DNA from: Bacteroidales bacterium
GTDB lineage: Bacteria; Bacteroidota; Bacteroidia; Bacteroidales; UBA12077
DNA: 64,000 nucleotides
Reading direction: 5' to 3'
Assembly (NCBI GenBank): GCA_028282785.1
Contig: JANQHE010000006.1
Span: 18,337 to 82,336 of the forward strand
Made by a program: the position numbers and the translations under genes. Under the pieces are notes generated by a model, which was given only the letters and a program-made list of their open reading frames with translations, searched no databases and had not been told where the DNA came from. Position 1 is the first letter of the stretch. Each line of letters opens with the position of its first letter. Of this stretch, positions 61,101-64,000 are shown piece after piece.

Positions 61101-62151
61101 ACTATTACTGAAAAGGATTTTTTTACAACGAAAAGAAACTTCGGTTAGAAGATACAGTTTAAACCAAGCCATTAAAAACATAAAAAGAACTTCAAGCAAT
61201 AGTTTTTTTGTAAATATTCTTGATTATGAAGAAATTAAGAAAGAAATTGAAGGTAATGCCAATAGTAAAAATTTATATAAAATTTTAGATATTTATACTG
61301 ATTTTAATAGTATAAAAACAAAAAAAGGTGAAATATATTTCTACTTTGGGTTATCAGGCAATACGTACAAACTTATAAATGAATTAGATCAGATAACTAA
61401 GTTTCAAAATAGCCACGATGTAAGTGTTGTAATTCTATCAAAATATACTCCAAGCCAAATTATTAAAGCTATCAAAAATAAAGAAGATATAGATGAGAAT
61501 CTCGCTGTGATTTCAAAGTTAAAAGAGTTTTTTGCCGGGTATATTTCTATGTATTTGAAGAATTCTAAAACAATAAAGTATAACAATGATGAATTATTAA
61601 AAGAATTATCTGTTTCAAACTATTTATTAGGATTAAAAGGATTATTGGAAAATAAGAAACAGCAATTGAATGAAAAGAAAGTAAATAATGAACAGGTACT
61701 TAAAATAAAAGAGCTTGCTGTCAATTATTACAGGTACCTATGGAACTCCTGTACATTAGAAGAACAATTTATTTTATACGATTTAACTACAGACTCAATA
61801 GCTAATATTCAAAATCGCGATGAACTGTTAGCATTAATTGGCAAAGGTTTAATCAAAAATGTTAATGGATTGGAATTAATGAATAAAAGTTTTGCGAGTT
61901 TTATTCTTGACCAAACAAACAAGGATAAATTAATCTATATGGAAATACAGGCAAAGCGTGTTGGAGGTTGGGTTAAGTTCAGGTTGCCGTTATTATTGAT
62001 TGGCTTGAGTATAGTAGTATTTATTTTTGCAACCCAACAAGATTTAGTAGCTAAATTATACGGAGTTTTAATATCGGTAGGAGGAATAATTAGTGTTGCT
62101 TCGAGGTTTAATGTGATTTTTAATAAAGGAGGTACAACAGGAGACAAATAA
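58195..62151 (+). CDS. 1318-residue polytopic membrane protein with Cache-like and STAND-like parts
   Basis: About 12 membrane helices are predicted (near 12-33, 241-263, 279-300, 577-603, 637-658, 662-682, 696-716, 718-739, 757-775, 949-972, 1262-1280, 1286-1302). Residues 34-240 and 301-576 form large extracytoplasmic regions; the second has the Cache-type segment DLSARDYFNEYSRW and IEFRIIDDNGDVWFHD. Residues 776-948 form a third loop. The cytoplasmic part (about 975-1255) resembles a degenerate STAND/AAA-like module without a visible Walker A, ending in a winged-helix-like block (LWNSCTLEEQFILYDL ... LLALIGKGLI) before two final helices. No family is recognised. It is coupled to the patatin gene. 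Confidence 0.75.
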   Translation: MRSNIIPRTVYSGITFTTLVVILSAFILFFFVSVKNNENDITERGFRILDQYSTNLNKRIDNYESMAINENKEKKTFFNFSLDSIMGYPEEKDTTKLIKFTKNIKNENAKDLLYNVSTEIMVKDIFSDEVFTDYLLLKDEEILFKTLNLEFDIEKLDTFSTKVLIENNKNKSLFSSKEDNSVNSGEYFKSGYVTDINIAQVKYKLFLYPILPKPKNVPGAKWYIGGLIEKNDFIKAKRSVPTLVIILITLIFIAVIISFPIIKLFTLKAIERIQVRNLYYAGVAFIIGFAILNILYLHLLSTKYLNDSSQETLKLLNDTIRKSFEKEIGEAYKTLISLDTNKKINKSQNNFFGKNWDKNRDLSKYDSLTNTNSNGFYKFFKTAFWMDSSGMQKLQLISWKDPINLIDLSARDYFNEYSRWKLTDSTIGDSRLFNLQSIYSNTSGEALVALSIKSNKGSINYRLKDSIIDGYAKVAAITTPMYSIIETILPKNIEFRIIDDNGDVWFHDNKNKNLKENLFIETKNNWKLISYIKNRNDGPLKLKLYNRKYYAHISPIKFTDLHLITLESKSRNIFQNTRISVALLIYLTLFLIVSLIAILFLGINYSSNKNNHKPLISLGWLLPKARKSKYYKILSVNNIIQIIVLLVLTLFISLYSIEYLSNVIIYGLSVVALNIFLNYYLLKIKGDNYKKSSYSSLIYVLGIILVLFLFLVSILNYKFWVFIGLILFQMLLFILIIRNYKLITRLFKKDYLSTYRTYFVTAIVLVSMSIPSYIYKSLFIESQLNNLMDQQFHIAKNTEHRNLGIDEYFKRNLYTNGEQSFLDDIKTNKKEKGNYSFVYSKTEPLKNVGKIDSSDIENCSGNLTSFYFLLDNIIGQKNVREINLSGVKASDNNWEWILYNSSKKDSSKNMKLRFRFDQKYIEKYEENIKTSYIESEFNNKSPVWIVNNHLLAYIFALVITILVISYILKLLLKRIFLQRKETSVRRYSLNQAIKNIKRTSSNSFFVNILDYEEIKKEIEGNANSKNLYKILDIYTDFNSIKTKKGEIYFYFGLSGNTYKLINELDQITKFQNSHDVSVVILSKYTPSQIIKAIKNKEDIDENLAVISKLKEFFAGYISMYLKNSKTIKYNNDELLKELSVSNYLLGLKGLLENKKQQLNEKKVNNEQVLKIKELAVNYYRYLWNSCTLEEQFILYDLTTDSIANIQNRDELLALIGKGLIKNVNGLELMNKSFASFILDQTNKDKLIYMEIQAKRVGGWVKFRLPLLLIGLSIVVFIFATQQDLVAKLYGVLISVGGIISVASRFNVIFNKGGTTGDK

Positions 62152-62221
62152 TAAAATAGAACTGTTTGTTACCGGTTGTTTTTATTCTAATTAGAAGTTT
62201 AACTTAATAAAATTGAAAGTT

Positions 62222-63019
62222 ATGTCAAAAAAGATAATAATATTAACTGTTCCCGGAATAGGATCAAAAGAAGCCGGATATTCTGACGGATTAAAAGAAA
62301 AGCTTAGAAAATTCACAAAAGGTAAGCCTGTTTTTGATAACATGATATTTATGGAAACTTTACCTTTTAAAGAGACTAAAATTGACAAAAATCAGGCTGA
62401 TTTATACAAAAGACTTAATGAAATGAATAGGCTGGGCGGTAAGTTGAGTTTACGCAAGTTTGTACTGGAGGCTTTCGGCGATGCAGTGGCTTTTGAACGT
62501 AATGCTTATGATAACAATAGCTCATATAAAAGAATCCATCGATATTTACGAAAGAGAATTGAACAGGCAAATACCGAAATGGAAAAACATGATAAGACAC
62601 GTATTGTTATTGTAGCAGCTTCAATGGGTGTTCAGGTGCTTTCAACATATATCTGGGATGCGGATCATAAAAAAGGTATTTTTGAAAAAGCAGGGGCAAC
62701 TAAAAAGAACAATCTGGAAAATTTAAGTTATTTAGCTACAATAGGTTGTAATATACCGTTATTTGTTTCAGGATCACCCGAAAATGAAATACAAGCCTTT
62801 AAGAAGCGTAATAGCGGTTTTAAATGGGATAATTATTATGATTCTGACGACGTACTAGGTTGGCCGCTTAAACAATTAAGTGATTCTTATAAAAAAATAG
62901 TTACAGATCACGAGATTAATACTGGGCTTTACGTAGGTTCTCATTTAAGGTATTGGGATGATAATGAGTTTACAAAACCATTTGCTAAAAAATTAATAAA
63001 TCTTTATAGCAGCATGTGA
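62222..63019 (+). CDS. Alpha/beta-hydrolase-like protein, possible lipase
   Basis: The ATG at 62222 gives 265 residues (an in-frame TTG at 62213 is less likely). The N-terminus IIILTVPGIGSKEAGYSD has the PG-G oxyanion pattern of alpha/beta hydrolases. The nucleophile elbow is AASMG with Ser134 (VIVAASMGVQVLS, with Ala in the first Gly position). A candidate Asp is among residues 207-210, and His241 is in GSHLRYW. It lies 70 bp after the membrane-protein gene in the same direction. A third member of a lipid-acting cassette is inferred; the fold is moderately sure. Confidence 0.65.
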   Translation: MSKKIIILTVPGIGSKEAGYSDGLKEKLRKFTKGKPVFDNMIFMETLPFKETKIDKNQADLYKRLNEMNRLGGKLSLRKFVLEAFGDAVAFERNAYDNNSSYKRIHRYLRKRIEQANTEMEKHDKTRIVIVAASMGVQVLSTYIWDADHKKGIFEKAGATKKNNLENLSYLATIGCNIPLFVSGSPENEIQAFKKRNSGFKWDNYYDSDDVLGWPLKQLSDSYKKIVTDHEINTGLYVGSHLRYWDDNEFTKPFAKKLINLYSSM

Positions 63020-63186
63020 AATTATAGGTTTAATCGTTTAAGGTTAATTAATTCAGCAACATGTAAAATTTTAAAAAGCGAACAAAAGCATTCGCTTTTC
63101 CAATAAAATCTGGTTTTTGAAATATCCTCAAAATTTAATATCTTGTAAAAGGAGTCTTTACATTAAATCAACCTAAAGTTAAAACT

Positions 63187-63882
63187 ATGGCTAATAATAT
63201 CTTGTTAAAATATTTAGAAGATAGATATAAATACGAGGTTCCTTCAGATGAAGTTAAAAACCCAGGGCCGGTTATTACAATTTCTCGTTATTTTGGTTGT
63301 CCGGCCAATATGTGTGCAAATGATTTGGCGGATTTGTTAACTGAAATGGAAGGAGCACAGAATAACCCCTGGAAAGTGATTAGTAAGGAAATTCTTGAGG
63401 AAGCTGCAAAAGAGTTGGGATTAACTCCGGAAAAAATTGAATTTGTTTTCAAATTTGAAAAAAGAAGCGCTGTGGATGAAATCTTAGAGGCCCTGTCAAG
63501 TAAGTACTACAAAAGCGAACGAAAAATTAAAAATACTATTAAAGAAGTGATTAGTTCAATTGGAGAGCAAGGAAGGGTAATTATTGTTGGACGTGGTGGA
63601 GCAGCTATATTAAAAGATGTTCCAAATTCGTTACATGTAAAATTAATTGCACCGTTAGATTATAGGGTAAACGGAGTAAGCAAACGCCATGAAATAACTC
63701 ACTATGAGGCTAGAAAATTAGCTGAAGAAATGGACAAAAAAAGAGCACAATTAAGGATGGATCTCGCTGGTAGGAAAATGGAACTGGTGGATTATGATTT
63801 AATTTTTAATTGTGAGAAATTTAAAGTGGATGAGATTGTTAAGACTGTAGCGAAAGTTTCAGAAATAAGAGGTTTGATTTAA
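63187..63882 (+). CDS. Cytidylate kinase-like protein
   Basis: The 231-residue protein fits the cytidylate-kinase-like family. The N-terminal VITISRYFGCPANMCANDLADLL takes the place of a P-loop but lacks a classical GxGxGK. An ISKEILEEAAKELGL segment, a VIIVGRGGAAILKD strand and a C-terminal YDLIFNCEKFKVDEIVKTV follow. A role in nucleotide monophosphate phosphorylation is not sure because of the altered P-loop. It is separated by 168 bp from the hydrolase gene and is probably its own unit. A hairpin follows. Confidence 0.75.
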   Translation: MANNILLKYLEDRYKYEVPSDEVKNPGPVITISRYFGCPANMCANDLADLLTEMEGAQNNPWKVISKEILEEAAKELGLTPEKIEFVFKFEKRSAVDEILEALSSKYYKSERKIKNTIKEVISSIGEQGRVIIVGRGGAAILKDVPNSLHVKLIAPLDYRVNGVSKRHEITHYEARKLAEEMDKKRAQLRMDLAGRKMELVDYDLIFNCEKFKVDEIVKTVAKVSEIRGLI

Positions 63883-63903
63883 AATAAAATAATACAAATT
63901 GAA

Positions 63904-64000
63904 AGAGGCTGTCCAAAAAGTAAAAGGACAGCCTTTAAATTTTGTTGTCCCCTTAAAAATTACGATCTTAAGGGTGCTAATGACAACAAGATCAAAGATA
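63904..64000. terminator. Terminator hairpin followed by nested inverted repeats at the window edge
   Basis: AGGCTGTCC (63906-63914) and GGACAGCCT (63926-63934) form a 9-bp stem with a T-rich tail. It can end the cytidylate-kinase-like transcript. Beyond it, TTGTTGTC and CCTTAA are mirrored by TTAAGG and GACAACAA, giving a nested structure. GAGGCTGTCC-type ends are also seen at some Bacteroidota insertion sequences, so an element may start here. The right edge prevents a decision. Confidence 0.5.

Overview
The window comes from an AT-rich genome of the phylum Bacteroidota (Bacteroidetes). The evidence is mutually consistent. There is a gingipain-type C25 protease with a C-terminal type IX secretion (Por) sorting domain. 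There is a TonB-dependent receptor with an N-terminal carboxypeptidase-regulatory-like domain, many LytTR regulators, and a leader peptide of the Bacteroidetes class I lanthipeptide type. Promoters fit the Bacteroidetes consensus TTTG-N19-TAnnTTTG and Shine-Dalgarno sites are largely absent. A tungsten/molybdenum aldehyde:ferredoxin oxidoreductase with a polyferredoxin, plus a bacteriohemerythrin, suggests an anaerobic or facultative lifestyle (Marinilabiliales/Bacteroidales-like; the lower rank is a guess).

Layout. 1-6.7 kb is an accessory region: a partial membrane protein, a STAS-like protein, a beta-propeller lipoprotein, a LanC-like cyclase facing a lanthipeptide precursor with no dehydratase in view, a decayed cyclase/prenyltransferase fragment, and small Zn-ribbon and DUF3795 genes followed by an attC-like palindrome and a serine-hydrolase lipoprotein. 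6.8-16 kb is one arginine/carbamoyl-phosphate operon (argR-carA-GNAT-argG-argE-argH-carB). It is headed by a promoter overlapped by two ARG boxes and closed by a terminator. 16-21.5 kb has a LytTR two-component pair with a phased direct repeat upstream, an isoprenylcysteine-methyltransferase-like membrane protein, a broken NTF2/SnoaL-like lipoprotein, an SDR enzyme and small hypotheticals. 21.5-25.7 kb is the T9SS-secreted C25 protease.

26-37 kb contains a solo pxpA, a methyltransferase, a membrane LytTR protein, a probable copper-uptake set (HYC_CC_PP protein, HMA protein, TonB receptor), an ArsR/ArsM pair sharing an operator, and a 5-oxoprolinase operon (Nramp-like transporter-pxpA-pxpB-pxpC). 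37-47.6 kb is rich in signal transduction: a PAS kinase, a HK/OmpR pair, an outer-membrane protein, a hemerythrin, two duplicated single-domain receivers and an orphan kinase ATPase domain, with lipoproteins and a pseudogene. 47.7-52.2 kb holds the AOR/ferredoxin operon, a GPP34-like protein, a six-unit 21-bp tandem repeat and an MFS transporter. 52.3-56.1 kb has two tandem fused aconitase-superfamily dehydratases.

56.2-64 kb begins with tRNA-Arg(UCU), followed by two decayed copies of a tRNA 3' end with its terminator, one of them interrupted in the T-loop. This looks like an integration or duplication scar. Just beyond lies the most intriguing cassette: a patatin phospholipase, a 1318-residue polytopic membrane protein with Cache-like extracytoplasmic regions and a STAND-like cytoplasmic tail, and an alpha/beta-hydrolase-like protein. 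It is a candidate uncharacterised lipid-acting sensor/effector system. A cytidylate-kinase-like gene and a possible insertion-sequence edge close the window.
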